DNA from: Amanita rubescens | Taxonomy: Eukaryota > Basidiomycota > Agaricomycetes > Agaricales > Amanitaceae | Direction of reading: 5' to 3' | Assembly (NCBI GenBank): GCA_015039365.1 | Contig: WION01000011.1 | Coordinates: 682,001-746,000 of the forward strand | DNA length: 64,000 nucleotides | Shown: one piece after another, positions 1 through 12,094 of the stretch | How positions within the stretch are numbered: position 1 is the stretch's first letter | How the letters are laid out: each line of letters starts with the position of its first letter | The notes under the pieces: model-generated | What the model saw: only the letters and a program-made list of their open reading frames with translations | Told to the model about the DNA's origin: nothing | Databases searched by the model: none | Translations under genes and position numbers: made by a program

Positions 1-800
1 CTTACTCCTGCCAATCGGTGCTGAGACTCAGAGTACACCCTTCTTCAATCCAGCTAACACACTCTCAACCATCCAGACTCCGCTCCGACCGAATCCAAGT
101 AAGAAGGACTCAAGGATTTCATCAGCGAGAACGACCATGCGGAACTTGTACTATTGGACAAAGTCAGTTTGTTAGGTTCTAGTGATAATCGACACACGTT
201 GCCACGTCCTACCCGCCCTCATGTTGTGAAAGGAGCGTGCCAGTGTCACCACTGGCATGTTCAAATACATTGTTCATGAATCTGCTAACCGCGCCCAAGT
301 AAGCATCACCGACTTCATATCGGTTGAATGAGCTAAAAACTCGTTTTATAAATCGATTAGCGGGAGCGAAAACGCCTACGCACCAGCAGCGACCATTCGG
401 ACAATGTCAGCACTTCGTCCTTGGTAATACCCATCCTTGTTCTTGTCATGATGAAGGTTGAAGAACCATTCAATGTTCTCCATCAAGTCATTGAACATGA
501 CGCCATCCAAGCCGGACACAAGATCCTGCAATCAACAGGTTTAGAAGAATCACAACGAGCTTGAGTAAAACAACTCCGCCTACCTGGAACGACAATGCGC
601 CCCGACATGATGTACCCCGAAAGTAGAATAACTGGTCAAGAAACTCCTGTTCCGCAACCTCACGATCCACGCCGCTACTGGTAGTATCGAACAAGCAAAA
701 ACATCAGCAAAAACCCTTCCAATGACAAAAAACGAGAGCTCACCGTCAAATCGTTCATAAGAATCTTCTCATCCCAAGCCCAAGTCGCAAATCTCGCTCA
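1..800 (-). pseudogene. 3' remnant of a TBC-domain/EF-hand Rab GTPase-activating protein gene (GYP2-like)
   Basis: On the minus strand, exon-sized blocks read like the C-terminal half of fungal GYP2/TBC1D8-9 type Rab-GAPs. In order they are an ATWAWDEKILMNDLT block near 744-798, an EFLDQLFYFRG block near 594-677, VSGLDGVMFNDLMENIEWFF then an EF-hand loop DKNKDG near 430-530, and YEVGDAYLGAVSRFMNN near 240-330. In the family the EF-hand follows the TBC domain. Just after DKNKDG the frame breaks: the expected ITKDEVLTLSE continues in a different frame. At least one exon junction also meets an in-frame stop. The TBC catalytic domain itself is not visible; upstream sequence is unreadable. The fragment runs off the left edge, so its 3' end is unseen. 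I infer a decayed copy; a sequencing or assembly error is possible for one of the breaks. Confidence 0.75.
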
Positions 801-1401
801 AAAAGTGGCAGAAAGTGCGTAACCCGAGAGTCCTCGTCTCAGGTTTCTCCTCATGCCCATCGTTGCCAGTCAAGAACAACGACATGGGGCAGTTGCAGGT
901 GGCGGTGGCCGAAAATTCTCGGGATGAGATGAGGAGTTCTTGGAAGTGCGTGATGGCATGCGATCGGGGTCACTTGAATTTGGATGAGCTGATTTGTCAA
1001 GGCGGCGAGGATTCCCTCATCACACTAAACGACGACAACGTGAGTCGGTATTGTCACCGAAAAAAGGACTCCAGTACGTACTTGAGGAAACCCCCGTCAT
1101 CCTGAACTTGTAAGCTTCTCCCCATTGATCTTGAGAACAGCTTGAGAACAGCTATAGTATGTCCCATCGATATCATTGTCGAGGTTGAAAGTCAGACCTA
1201 ATCTATCAAAAAAAAGCCATTAATACGAAGAATTCCAACATAGAAAAAGGTTAACATACCCTACTTGGAGCATCAATGGCCTGTAGAGCATATATCATTA
1301 GTATGATGAAGCGAAGAGACAGACGGTGACATACTAGTAGTATCCCGGTATAGCAGTAATCCATCACTCATTACATGGCACTGTTCGGATGACACCGACC
1401 T
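801..1401. other. No supported gene
   Basis: This interval lies upstream of the Rab-GAP remnant and before the ISWI fragment. A 96-codon open frame at 815-1105 (+) shows no recognisable motif. The stretch may hold decayed 5' exons of the Rab-GAP copy, but I cannot read them. Confidence 0.4.
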
Positions 1402-2345
1402 GGGGAAGCATCGCTTGACGTTCTTCCAATTTCTCTTTCTCAGGAGCATCGTCCAGCCCTTGCGGTTCTCGTAATGGATTCCGTTAACTCTCTGTCCGGA
1501 ATGGTTAGATCGCTGTTCAACAAAGAAATCGAGAAATATCTTGAAACGGCAAGTTCCCGCTCTTGTAATTGTGCGAGACCCGCAGGGAAGAATTGGAAGT
1601 CTTGGCTATACGATGTAATCAGCGCATCTCAGGCAAAGCTAAATTGAAAGAACATACATTGGAATTTGCTTCGGACCCTTTCATTTCAGGCTTGGCAGGT
1701 CCGACTCAGAGGGTATCTTTGAAATAGCTGTCAACGGAGTAATCGGACTTGCGTTCGCGCTTCGACGTAGTCAAAAGGCTGAGGCCGAGCGCTTTGCGCT
1801 GCTGATCAAGTTAGTGCTTCGTCCCCCAACGAAAAGGAGCCTTACGTACGCCAGTCCTGAAATCCTCGCCTTCCCCTTGCTGTACGAACGAATCCGACTT
1901 GAAGTTGCTGAGTTCAGACCTTCGTACTTGTTGTTGCGTTCGCTCTTCACCTTGAGAGATGATAGCTTTTATCATCTTCAATAACGGTCCTGCGTCCCTA
2001 GGTCAGTGAAATACAAGGGTTGACAAAGTGCAAAAGTTTTCTCTGCCCCGTGAGCAATCATCTCGAGCAGCTCCTCCTTGTTCGCGGCCACGGCTGGGCG
2101 ACGCGTTAATAATGTAGATGGCCTTGTTGAATGACCAGCTGGTCAAGCCGTAATTTCTGGGCTGCTCGCTCGAGCATCCGTTTCGTGGGGCGCGGTCCAT
2201 AGCTTGAAGATCAGCTTGCGGATTCCTAGAAAGTCCAGTCAACGACAATAAAGCTTTGCAACATCTACTAACTGACCAGTCGCTGTCGTAGAGAACAAAG
2301 ATGGGAGGAAAATAAATCTCTCACTTCCAGGTTAGTATTCTTGTC
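1402..2345 (-). pseudogene. ISWI-type chromatin-remodelling ATPase, C-terminal fragment (copy A)
   Basis: On the minus strand this interval matches the plus-strand segment at about 25,060-26,130 (copy C). It holds the end of the helicase C-terminal domain ([10 protein letters not shown], then [12 protein letters not shown] sequence degraded), the linker before HAND, and the HAND-proximal block ending in the sequence that reads GLDDAPEKEKLEERQ in copy D. Relative to copy C it lacks about 55 bp that encode helicase motif V ([14 protein letters not shown]), and the RIGQTKQVY stretch is lost, so it cannot encode a working ATPase. Its outer edge at about 1402 cuts off in the middle of the GATGCTTCCCC block shared with copies C and D. 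Frame breaks and missing motifs make this a pseudogene fragment in inverted orientation to the other three. Confidence 0.85.
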
Positions 2346-2690
2346 CATTAAATTTCAACCAAGCTTCAATAGAAAGCGCTCAGATGGAGCTTTCTGCTGA
2401 TGTCTAATTTGTATAAATTGGCGGAGCAGTTCCTGAGGAATCCCCTTTTCTTTTTTCACCAGAGCCCTCCTGTTCTTTATTGTTCGTTACAAGTTGGGTT
2501 GACCTGCCCTAAAGTCATGTGATGGACGCAAAAAGGAGCCTCAGGCTCACATTTTTTTAGCAATCCAAGTCAAAGGTTTTTTTCACAAGTCAAAGCGCAA
2601 CTACTATGTGCTACTTATCTAAGCATAAAAAAGAGAAAATGCTCCGGAGCAGAAGTATCGTAAAATAAAAAAAAAGGAAGCAGCAAAGCA
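2346..2690. other. No supported gene
   Basis: AT-rich sequence between the ISWI fragment and the 43-bp repeat. I see short A-runs but no coding signal. Confidence 0.4.
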
Positions 2691-2839
2691 CACAACAGCA
2701 CCTTTGAGGAGACCTGAAGGGAGAATCAACGCACACAACGGCAGTTGTGAGGGGACCTGAAGGGAGAATCAACACACACAATGGCTTCTTTGAGGGGACC
2801 TGAAGGGAGAATCAACGCGCACAACGACACTCTTGAGGA
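2691..2839. repeat. 43-bp tandem repeat, about 3.5 copies
   Basis: Three full units begin at 2691, 2734 and 2777, with a partial fourth at 2820. The shared core is GACCTGAAGGGAGAATCAAC followed by a CACAA start of the next unit. Units differ at a few positions. Confidence 0.9.
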
Positions 2840-4363
2840 GTATACATGCAAAAGCATGGCGGGCAGTAAATAAAGCCCTGAGTCGAATCTTGAGGAGATA
2901 GAAGAGGGAGGAGGTCCTGTGCGTGAAGACAACAATGCGTCTCTAATGCCAAAGGCAAAAATCAATTGAGCTCCAGTTTACAAAACAGATATCACGTACC
3001 GTTGGTCCAATTCCCTCCTCTGCGCACTCAGCTGGAGACGTTCTCATCTCACTGCTAGGCCGAGCGCAAAAAAAGAAAGCGCGCAGCGCACTGAAGTGCA
3101 CCCAGCGCTTGGAGACGTCCTCATCTCACTCTTGAGTGGGCTGGAAACGGAACCATCACGCTACGGTGCCCGCCGGCACCGCATGGATGGTCCGAATGAG
3201 AAGCAGAGTGTTTCTTCACCGGGGTGGCCAAACGACCGGCAAATTTGCACCCTGCCTTACCCGTCTGCCACAAAGGGCTATGCCTAAGCATCGAGGACTG
3301 AAGGGAGGAAAAGCACTGAGACTTGGGGGGGAGGGAGTGGAAGGGAGTGGGGGGAGGGAGTAGGGAAGCAAAAAATGCGCGTGAGACGTGCGCAGTTCAA
3401 GCTAGAAAAGGAAATCTATATTTAGCACAAGGTTCCCACAATAAGTATGCCTTTTATCTTGTTCATTTCTTAACGCTATTGTTTTATTCTGGTGTCTACA
3501 GACAGCTATTGAAACCTCCTTTCAAACGGTACCAAGTCTGTTTTTTTTTTTTTCCTTACTTGACCTGGAGACCCAGATTTCGACAGGCTTTCCAGATTTG
3601 GAAGGTCGGTGGTCTTGCAACGCGCGACTTGTGCATCCTGATCGCTTTACGCGGTGGAGAAGTCGGAGAACGAGAGAGAGAGGAATAAGACTGCGTGAGG
3701 GCGACCAGAAGGACAAGGTAAGTTCCTTGCTCGCTACTGGCTGAGGGTGACGGTCAGGATAGAACGTAGAACAACTTCGACGGGATCGGACACCGCGGAT
3801 GGGATGAAAGGTCGAGATAACGTATGTGCCACATCACGAGCTAGCACTCAATCATGAGTAGTTAGGCGAATTCTCCCCCACAGAACCGTCATGGGGAGAA
3901 TGGGAAATGGTTTTGACACCAGGTGAGTGCCCGGTATTGTCCTTGTTGAAACGACTGACACGCGTTTGTGTTTAGACGAGAGTCTCATCAGGCTTTCCTG
4001 CCAATTCGGATGACATGAGTGACAGGTAGACTGCGGGTCGCCCGTTGCTCCGCAGAACAGACTTTGGGTCATTCTGCGAAGGCAAGACTATGGGTCAGCC
4101 TATCTTTCACGCGGGTGCAAGAGGCTTGGGACACGGAGAAGAGGAGGCAGAGAGGGGCTAGCTGCGTGGGCAGCTTATGAGCAGGTAAATCTCATTCATT
4201 TCCATCTCTTCTCTCTCACGCGGCAGGCAGGGGATGAACAGCCGAATCATTTATTGTATATAATTCAAAAACTTGACGACACATTTGGGTAACATTGCGC
4301 TGGATATGCATGTAAGCGACACGTACGGTGCAAAAAAAGAGTGATGCAAATAATGTACATACC
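2840..4363. other. No supported gene; G-rich and T-rich tracts
   Basis: The longest open frame (3323-3688, +) is low-complexity at both ends and has no recognisable motif. A purine/G-rich tract at about 3325-3361 contains several runs of three or more G, so it could form a quadruplex. A 13-base T run lies at about 3541-3553. The phrase GGAGACGT(T/C)CTCATCTCACT occurs twice near 3036 and 3111. Confidence 0.4.
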
Positions 4364-4818
4364 TCAAAACGCGCACCAGTCAGGATCTTTGTCTATGAAC
4401 AAACGCTTCTTGAATTTGGCCAGTGCTCCGACAGTCGGGAGGCCCTTGCTAATAAAAGGAGGCTCGTAAGAGGCAAAGGATGCGAAGAATGCCACAGGCT
4501 CTCCGGGTGTATTTGTCCGAAAGCACAGGATTGCTGTGGCACATTTTGACACCTCCGATGCAACCCTCACATAGCTTCCTTCTCATGTTTATTGTGGTAG
4601 TCTCCTGGTGTCATGACGTCCTCGACTCCCATGTTTTTGTAGTAGTTACGCTGGAGATCGTCATTGATGAGGTAACCAAATTCAGCCTTTCGATCCCTCA
4701 AGTTGTCCGGCACTGGCGGCAACCGGATCTTGGGGCTGGAAGATGAAACGGACATAAGCGGGAATGCTTTGGTGCATCGGATGTAGACTTACCGAGGCTG
4801 AAGTTTCGTTTCAGACAT
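4364..4818 (-). CDS. Small hypothetical protein with introns, possibly frameshifted
   Basis: I do not recognise the family. An ATG at 4818 (minus) starts a short exon (MSETKLQP) that ends at a GTAAGT donor. A TTCCAG acceptor leads into an exon reading IRLPPVPDNLRDRKAEFGYL and further, down to a stop after HEKEAM. Overlapping in another frame, a second open block (VASEVSKCATAILCFRTN through FKKRLFIDKDPDWCAFE) continues to about 4364, where a GTATGT donor-like sequence follows. The switch between the two blocks could be a very short intron or a one-base frameshift. Both blocks have protein-like composition and no transposon signature. The 3' end is not established. Confidence 0.4.
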
Positions 4819-6066
4819 TTCGCTTATTGCTGGTAAATTGTAATAATTCAGCTGTCGCAAAGTCACGGTCACATATCACACGTGGTATCGACGCCCTCTA
4901 AATTTGTTTTTTTGTTCATTCCGAATCAGTGTCGGCTTTTGAACTCTAGTCGCGCGCATATCAACAAGGAAACAAAGGTCATTCGGAAAACCCATGGACA
5001 GCGGAAGGAAAGTCTGATCCCCCTCGATCCTCTGATCCGTCTGTCCTCGCACTCCTGCCATTCCGTTCCCGGGCCTACCTTCACCTACCCCTAGCCTCGT
5101 CTGATTTGTCCTGTTGTAGTACACGAGTTCCCACAATCAAATTATGCGCTTTCCACCTTCTCTAGCCCCCTCGAACGCGCAGCAGGCCTGCGCAGGGTGT
5201 AACCACCACTACTGGTGCGACTACCTTATTCGTTCTTCTTTTTCCGACGTGTTGGATGCGGTTCCTGTGATAAGACGGGGTGTGGAGGTTTCTTCCCTAT
5301 CTGAATCGACAGTATACAAGTCGATTCCATTCGTTTCTACGAAAGAAAAAAAACAGTTTTGTTTATAATAATCGCTGCTGTAAATGCACTAACCTGCAAG
5401 GTGTTCATTAATATCCCCTTTGGTACTATCTGAGAGATGTTAACCTCATGTCCAAAACTGAAAAACGAGCGGAGACTTACTCATGAGCCCAGGTCAATGA
5501 CGTCGGCAATAGGGATGCTTTGGCCGTCGCCTGTTCCATCTTCCGATGCGAAGGCGTGAGGGTCCTGGGAAGGCATGGCTTGCAGTTGGACGTGGTTGAG
5601 GGAGGGGGCAAGCAGAAATGAGAGTGAAAGATGGGTCCCATTGTATTCGAATCACTGTCGCAAATCCAAACCCTCTGATCAAGTGCAACCACGCTTAGTA
5701 CACTGCCTGCCTCCCAATGCGCGGATCGCCTCACTACAAATCGGGCATGAATCGTCTTCCTGGAGTCCGGACGAATGTTGTGCGCGCATGAGGTCACAGG
5801 ATAAGTGTATATGTTTTCAATCGCCGTGAGCGACGCGTCGAATGCGATTGGCGACGGCGTGCCGTGGTTACAGATAATAACGCGGCTGGCGGCAGCACGG
5901 GCCAAGGCCGGCTGTTACTTTTTGTTCAAATGTCATGTTCATGCAAGGCTTGAAATTAGAGGTGTTGGCGCTCATCACGTTCAATCGTGAACATGATTCT
6001 CAACCTTTGCAAGAGTGAGAGTGCTCATGACATGTTCCACCGTGGCCTTGTTCACAATGTACATGA
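4819..6066. other. No supported gene
   Basis: Contains several open frames of 60-142 codons on both strands (the longest at 5477-5905, minus) with no recognisable motif. Some of this may be 3' untranslated sequence of the zinc-cluster gene to the right. I do not call a gene. Confidence 0.35.
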
Positions 6067-7858
6067 TCACAGGGCAAAGTAAGGGTACCACGATGAACAG
6101 CAATGAACACTGCATGTATTGGACATACAAACTGGTCTTTGTAAATCATAAATAACAACTCCAATGTCAGCAGCGGCGGTCCTCTGAGCTGCGTCAAACA
6201 ACCCAGCCAGTACAATGTCACGAAACTCGCATCATGCCCAAGGTCATTACCTTTCTTTCTTTGCGTTACGTTTATGCTGTCCACGCCGCGATTCTGTGGG
6301 ATACTTGCATTCCAGTGACCGTCGTAAACATTGGCTAGGGTAAGAAAATATCAGCATCGACTATTTCGTAAACCAGGGGAAGAACTCACTTGCAAGAAGG
6401 GACATCGCTCCCATCCAGTGGGCGCCCACACGCGATCTTACGTTCCCGGCAAAATAAGCATGCCAAATTCTGCTTCTTTTGCTCCGATCCACCCCTCTTC
6501 ATCATGATCGTCTTTAACATCCCTTTGTTCCGGCTACTCGGCGACAGCGTGCATGACCGACGAGATTCGGTCGAAGACGAACGGGTCGAGGAGCTCCGAG
6601 AGGAGAAGTGTTTCCGTCGCGATAATTGTGGTGATCGATCCACAGTCTTGACTTGCGGAGGTGTCCATGCTTCGAAGGGGATAGACGCCTTGGACGGTGT
6701 GCATAACAGCACTGGAGAGTCGTCCTTACAAGACTTGCTCGCTTGCTGATTGGGCGCCGGGGTCGAATTGAGTGGCTTAGTATCCTTAGTAGTCATTGAA
6801 GTGGGTATAGATATAGACGGGGCCGACGATCCTGACGTCGTTGATTGCCGTACGGAGTTGAGAGTCTTGTAGTACGACGTTTGAGCGGACAGCTCAGAAT
6901 AGGATGACATTGGTGGACGTTCCGCATGAAGCGTCAGCCGGGCCATAGCAACACATCCTTCTCGGTCCTGGTCTTGGATCATGCGATCGTGATCTAACGT
7001 TACTCTAAATGAGATAGGCGTTCCAACGTGTTGGTCAAGACCGTTGCTCGTGGAGATATCGATATCCATCCCAGATGGCACGTGTGCATGATTGGGTTGG
7101 GATAACTTTATGGTTGAGGCGAGTGATCGGGCTTAGTGGGAAGTCCAGAAGACAATAAGACTACTCACTGCATGATCCTTGGAGAATCCATGGACGTAAA
7201 GGCTGTTTGGTGTCAAATACCAGTCATCACGAATAGTTTGGGTCAGGTGGGGGTACATCAGATAATGAGACGCAGCCAGTTGTTTGCAGTAACTTTCGGC
7301 GTGGTAATAAGGTTCACTCCAGCCCGTGACATGCTCTGTGTATTCCGGAGGAGGATATTGGGGTACCGCAAAGTTGGGATCCATGTTCCGTCCCCCCAGG
7401 CCGCGCGTGCGAGTATTATTGATAGACTGCTCGGCAAAGCTTCCTTGCATGTCGACGGTGTATTCGGACTGTCGCAATGTTGAATCAGCTTTCGCAGCTC
7501 AAGGAGGAGATAATGCCGATGTTACCATCTTAATTGGATAGTTTTCCACCTGCTGGTGAGCATCAACAGACTGGTTGTACAAGATGCCGGTAACAGGATT
7601 ATGCCCATCATCGGTATGGTAACAGTGAGATTGACCATTAACGATGGTACCCGGTGATAATCGTCTGTCTGAATGTTCAAAGCCTTGCGGGGGCCTTGCG
7701 CTGCTGGGAGATAGCGAACCATGAACCGGGAATTCCTGCAACCTGCGCGCATCAGGTACGCTGTGCCTCTGGTGACCATAAGGGATTGCCACGGAGCCAT
7801 AGCTTATACATTCGTCCATGGGTGCCGGTGAGGTCAAATAGCTTGTGGAGAGCGCCAT
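6067..7858 (-). CDS. Zn2Cys6 fungal zinc-cluster transcription factor
   Basis: A nuclear DNA-binding regulator of the Gal4-type class is inferred. Exons on the minus strand are 7858-7526, 7468-7169, 7105-6390 and 6334-6251, all with GT-AG introns in matching phase, and a last short exon whose acceptor is ambiguous (end near 6067 or 6003). The six-cysteine cluster spans the third/fourth exon junction at about residues 427-459: C-x2-C-x6-C, a spacer (GRPLDGSDVPS), then C-x2-C-x6-C ending in ECKYP. Unusually, the cluster sits at the C-terminus, after about 425 residues rich in Ser, Thr, Pro, Tyr and Gln, and a basic tail (RRGQHKRNAKKER) follows. Classical members carry the cluster at the N-terminus. 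No middle homology region is seen. The start ATG at 7858 is the first in a long open exon. Target genes are unknown. Confidence 0.8.
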
Positions 7859-9220
7859 CTTTCGCAGTCGACCAGGGCTAACGAGCAGCAAGCGACAGGA
7901 TGAGAGCTTAGAGTGACACAGGAAAGAAGGTTATCCAAAATATCGCCGTGTGGTACCTTGTACGTAAATACTACTATATTGATGTTCTACTAAGGCTGGA
8001 CTCCTACGTAAGAAACGTAATAACAGGTTGACTACTTATGTAAGGGACGATTGTTTGGCACTGATCGATTGATCCACGACAGTTCCAGTTGCGTGCGGAT
8101 GCCTCTCTTGCGATCCCCTCTCTACGTCGCAACTTCAAATATCCAATGTTGTACAGTTAGAATATGTCAAATATACTTTGCTTGAATCTGCCACTGTGGG
8201 GTCATCGTTACAATTAGTATTAGTATTACTCAACAAACGCTACGCCGCCACAAGCGCAAATAGTTGAAACGTATCACGCGGTCCAGATTCATCGTGACCC
8301 ATGGACCCGTTTTTTCCTACCTTTCTCCCAGGCTGTCCTCGGGACACAGCTCAAGATAACTTAAATTGGATTGGACAATGGTGAAAATCATACGATAAGC
8401 ACTAAGATGAGCCACAAACTAAGATACGATGCCCCTGCCATCCCTCTTCGTACCTTTTTCGCTGGCCAGCAAGGCCCTGCATAGTGACTACGTGTGACGG
8501 CCAGCCTGACATGCCCATACGGTTTGTAGAAGCACTTTGCTCCCCAGCAGGCCCACGGCCATTTGCACTGTACGTCCCATGGCTCGTGTAGCGGCCCAAG
8601 TGTCACAGTCATGTGGATGCTTGTGTATCCAAGGATTGCTAGTTGGCAAATGCAATCGCCTAAATCAAGGAGATCTATATCCGAGATCATGACAAGAGCC
8701 TTGAAGTGCTCTATTTATGTCGGTCGTGATGGAAGTGACGTCAATATTCATTTCCCCAAAATCTTGAAACACAAAGTGGATGGGACAATTTCGTCACCCT
8801 TTTGGCCCTGCGGTGGCTCTGACGATACCTAAATCTGAGCAATTCTCAAGGAATACAATGAATCGATGTATAGGGGTGACTACCGCCGCCCCAACTTGCC
8901 TACTCAATACGATGAGACGACCCACCTAACGTGGCACCACCTTCTCGTCTGCTCCAGCTGTTACGCTAGCACCTATACCCCCCCTGCTTGCACCTTTCGA
9001 TAATGAGAGCAGCTCCAAGCATCCAGGCGTGCGCTCGTTAACGCTTCGTCGTTAACAATGAATCTGATGAGCAGAGAAATGCATTCTTGCAGTTGAAATG
9101 CAATAAATAGAGAAGAGAGGAGAGGGACAGATCTGACGCGACGGATAGATATTCTTGTTGACTAAGATGCCATCACTCATCGTCGCTTGAATCCCAAATT
9201 GATGTTTATAATGGTTTGAA
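7859..9220. other. No supported gene; probable promoter region of the zinc-cluster gene
   Basis: Overlapping open frames of 65-100 codons at 8388-8832 have no recognisable motif. The stretch right of 7858 presumably contains the zinc-cluster gene's promoter. Confidence 0.35.
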
Positions 9221-10915
9221 TCAAATGTATTTAAGCACTGACAGTGGAGGTCGTAATTCTTCTTCAATTTCAATTATGTGCAGTGATATATCAGATGGCG
9301 AAGATGGAGCCTGGCGGTATGGGTCATCACGGAAGGTCCTACGAACATTTATCATTAATCGTCCTCCCATGATAATTGGTAATGTAAAACCAAGTCCTGC
9401 CAGAACATCATGGTTTCTCCCCTGCGAAAAAGTCAGACCAAGCTTAAGATCTATCAAAGAAAACTCGCGTCAATGGCATCCACGATAATGTTCAGGATAT
9501 AGACAAGTTCGATTCTAGAATTCTGTCATCTGAAGCCCTTGCAATTTCACAATCAACTTACAGGACTGAATAGGCGATTGAGTCCCATAATAGAGTGGAT
9601 GTCAAGTTTGTCAGGCGAATCACCACATCCATATGATGATGATGAAGTGCTTTTCGGATAGTCAAGGTGAGAACGACCGCATCGAAGCTGGAAAGATTGA
9701 GTACTCTGGATTAAGGTCCAAGACAGTAACCACTCACAACCCAAGGAGGATCCAAAATATCCATGCCCTATCAATCGTGCGACGATTCAATATTTCACAA
9801 TATATGAATCCGTCCAACATAATCGTTTCCACTAAGCCTGTTAAATACCTTTCCATGAATATAGGATATGGAACATACAAAAGCCCAAGGAGGTCCACAG
9901 TGCATAGACACCGTATCCAGACATCATCAAAAGTTGTAGTCCCAATGCATATTTAGCTGCTCGTGTAAAACGATGCGAGCAGTTATAAAGAGCATAGAGT
10001 CGCAAAACTAATGTAACTTGTTGCAAGGTTTTAGTAAGGTCAAAATAAAGGTTTATACGATCGCTCACATTCTACTACCCATATATTCAAGGTCCCGAGC
10101 AACGCCGTCACCGTATACCAAGCTGTGCCTGCGCACAGTTAATAAGTAAAATTTAAAAAGTTTGATACCTACAACTAAAATAAAGACGCAAAACGCTGAA
10201 ATGTTAGAAATCAAGTTGTATGTGTAAAAACACGAACGCCTAGATAGTAGAGTCTTATCAACCTTCAAAAGTGAGAATGAATGAATGTAATCCTTACAAC
10301 ATTGTGATCTGATGTGTTTTTGATAACTGATATTGGTTTTAGACAATTCAAGTTAACCGCAGTAAGATCCTGACGTACGAAGGAGCGTGATGCTGCATCT
10401 GATTAACAGGAGCAACAAAGAGATAGGAAAACGTATGACATACATTAAGAAGGCTATTCCGGAATATCGAGTCTGCAAACAACGTGACATTAGATGTACT
10501 ATGCGCGGTGGATGATGTTTGCAAGGTCCATACCCAAAGGAAAAGGTATGTGACAATTGTCCGTGGTCTCTTCTGATAGAATTGCCACTTGGTTGTGATT
10601 GTGTCATGGATAGAGTCCACTGGCTTACCCAAAACAACTCGATCTAATGAACGTTGAGCCGGTATTGCAGCGAACAATGCTAATTCTTACCTCGTCGTCC
10701 AACGTCAAGACTATTATCATCAAGTTTCAGCTGGACGCATCCCCATTGACGTAACTAGCATCGACTCACAATAGTCATATAAAATTAATGACAATACACC
10801 AACTTTTGCTCTGCTTCAGAGAAAGCCAATTAATAACGCTGAACGACGTACTTCTGATATGATAGCCGAGCGATAGCCTCTCCAGATAGGAGGGATCCTC
10901 TGGACCATCTGGCAT
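9221..10915 (-). CDS. DUF6533-family integral membrane protein
   Basis: A multi-exon gene on the minus strand. The hallmark N-terminal block reads LILYDYFLTLDDE and is assembled across an intron and a 20-bp micro-exon (10691-10710). The next exon (10534-10587) reads QFYQKRPRTIVTYLFLW. Hydrophobic blocks follow (RYSGIAFLM, FCVFILVVGIKLFKFYLL), then QVTLVLRLYALYNCSHR near 9950-10020, and a tail at 9221-9457 with GFTLPIIMGGRLMINVRR and an acidic end. This order (TLDDE motif, several membrane spans, RLYALY motif, cytosolic tail) is typical of this agaricomycete family of unknown function. A possible start is MPDGPEDPSYLERL at 10915, but the first splice junction does not keep phase in my reading, so the N-terminus is uncertain. 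I could not confirm every internal junction; decay is possible. Confidence 0.7.
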
Positions 10916-12094
10916 TTATCTCTTTGCAACCGTCCTGGCTGGGGTTATGACACTAGTGCAATCTCGGTCCGAAACGGCAATAACATTAACAAAAGCTTGG
11001 TTCGCAACCATTTACGGCAGCTTGCCACTGTCCAGATCTAACCAATCTCGTACTAGTGAGTGGGATCGCCATCACAGCATCGCCATGTACAATGCCGTCC
11101 CTATCCAAATAAGATCACCTCCTCAGGCCTCAGGGCTGGCACAGCAAATATGAACAACAGGTGGCCGTAGAACGGGTTGAATAATGATATTTTCGACACT
11201 CTGTTCATAGCTTCCTATGACTGGCAGTGAGAATGGGATTGACAACTGGAGAGTCTCTTCAGAGTATATAAGGAATTGTAAGGCACTGTTTCATGTACAA
11301 AATTTCAAGGATGAATGATGAAGCGAACGGAAAATTGAATTTGGTCATGTCGGCGCAGTCGGCGCCCTTTAGTTCTGACTCTGAGGCGTCTGGGGTCCTC
11401 AGTTCTTTTCAATCTCCGACTCAGGAACACCTGCGCAGGACACTATCTAATCTCTCATCGACACTCCGAGTATCCTGTATCATGATTTAGAGTATCACTA
11501 TCAGTATACCACAAAAGTGTTGATTTGATTCGTTTGGCTGCCAGTGACCGCGACTGCGAAACTCCCTACGAGGAGCGTATCCGCGACATTGCCAATGGCT
11601 TGTTCCAAGATGGGGGGTAAGAAAGAAGGTAGTCGAGTCTGAAGAGAAGTTATGTGTGAACAACCCTTACCAATCGTTACACGAGTAATTGTTTCGCGAT
11701 GGCCCTGAGCCTTGTCGGGCGGATCGGGCAAACGTTCACTGTAGTTGTGCTAAACCTGCATAATTCTGTGCTCGGAAGCCCTCATCTAGTAAGCTAGTGA
11801 GCTTGAAGTTGTAAAAACTAATGAAAACGAACACATTCCCGCTACGTAAGTAGTGGGTTCAGTACGACGCTTCTGCCAGTGATCAGGATCACGCAATCAC
11901 ATTTGTGACCTTTACTTGTTTTGGCAAGCCTTGTGGAACTTTTTCTGACTTCTTCTCCGCTATTCCGTGATCGACAATCGGTCGAGTTCCATAACGCGTG
12001 GTTGAGGAATGAGATCGAATCCGCCCCCTTTCATTTCTACACTTTATAAGACTATCGGCGCTCGAATCTTAGCAGGTAATCGACGTTCCCGAAT
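10916..12094. other. No supported gene
   Basis: Open frames at 10947-11153, 11293-11490 and 11501-11731 are short and unrecognised. The last part presumably holds the promoter of the gene starting at 12095. Confidence 0.35.

Noticed and set aside
3325..3361. Regulatory G-quadruplex
   Set aside because: The G-rich tract could fold, but no gene is supported next to it, so I give it no function.
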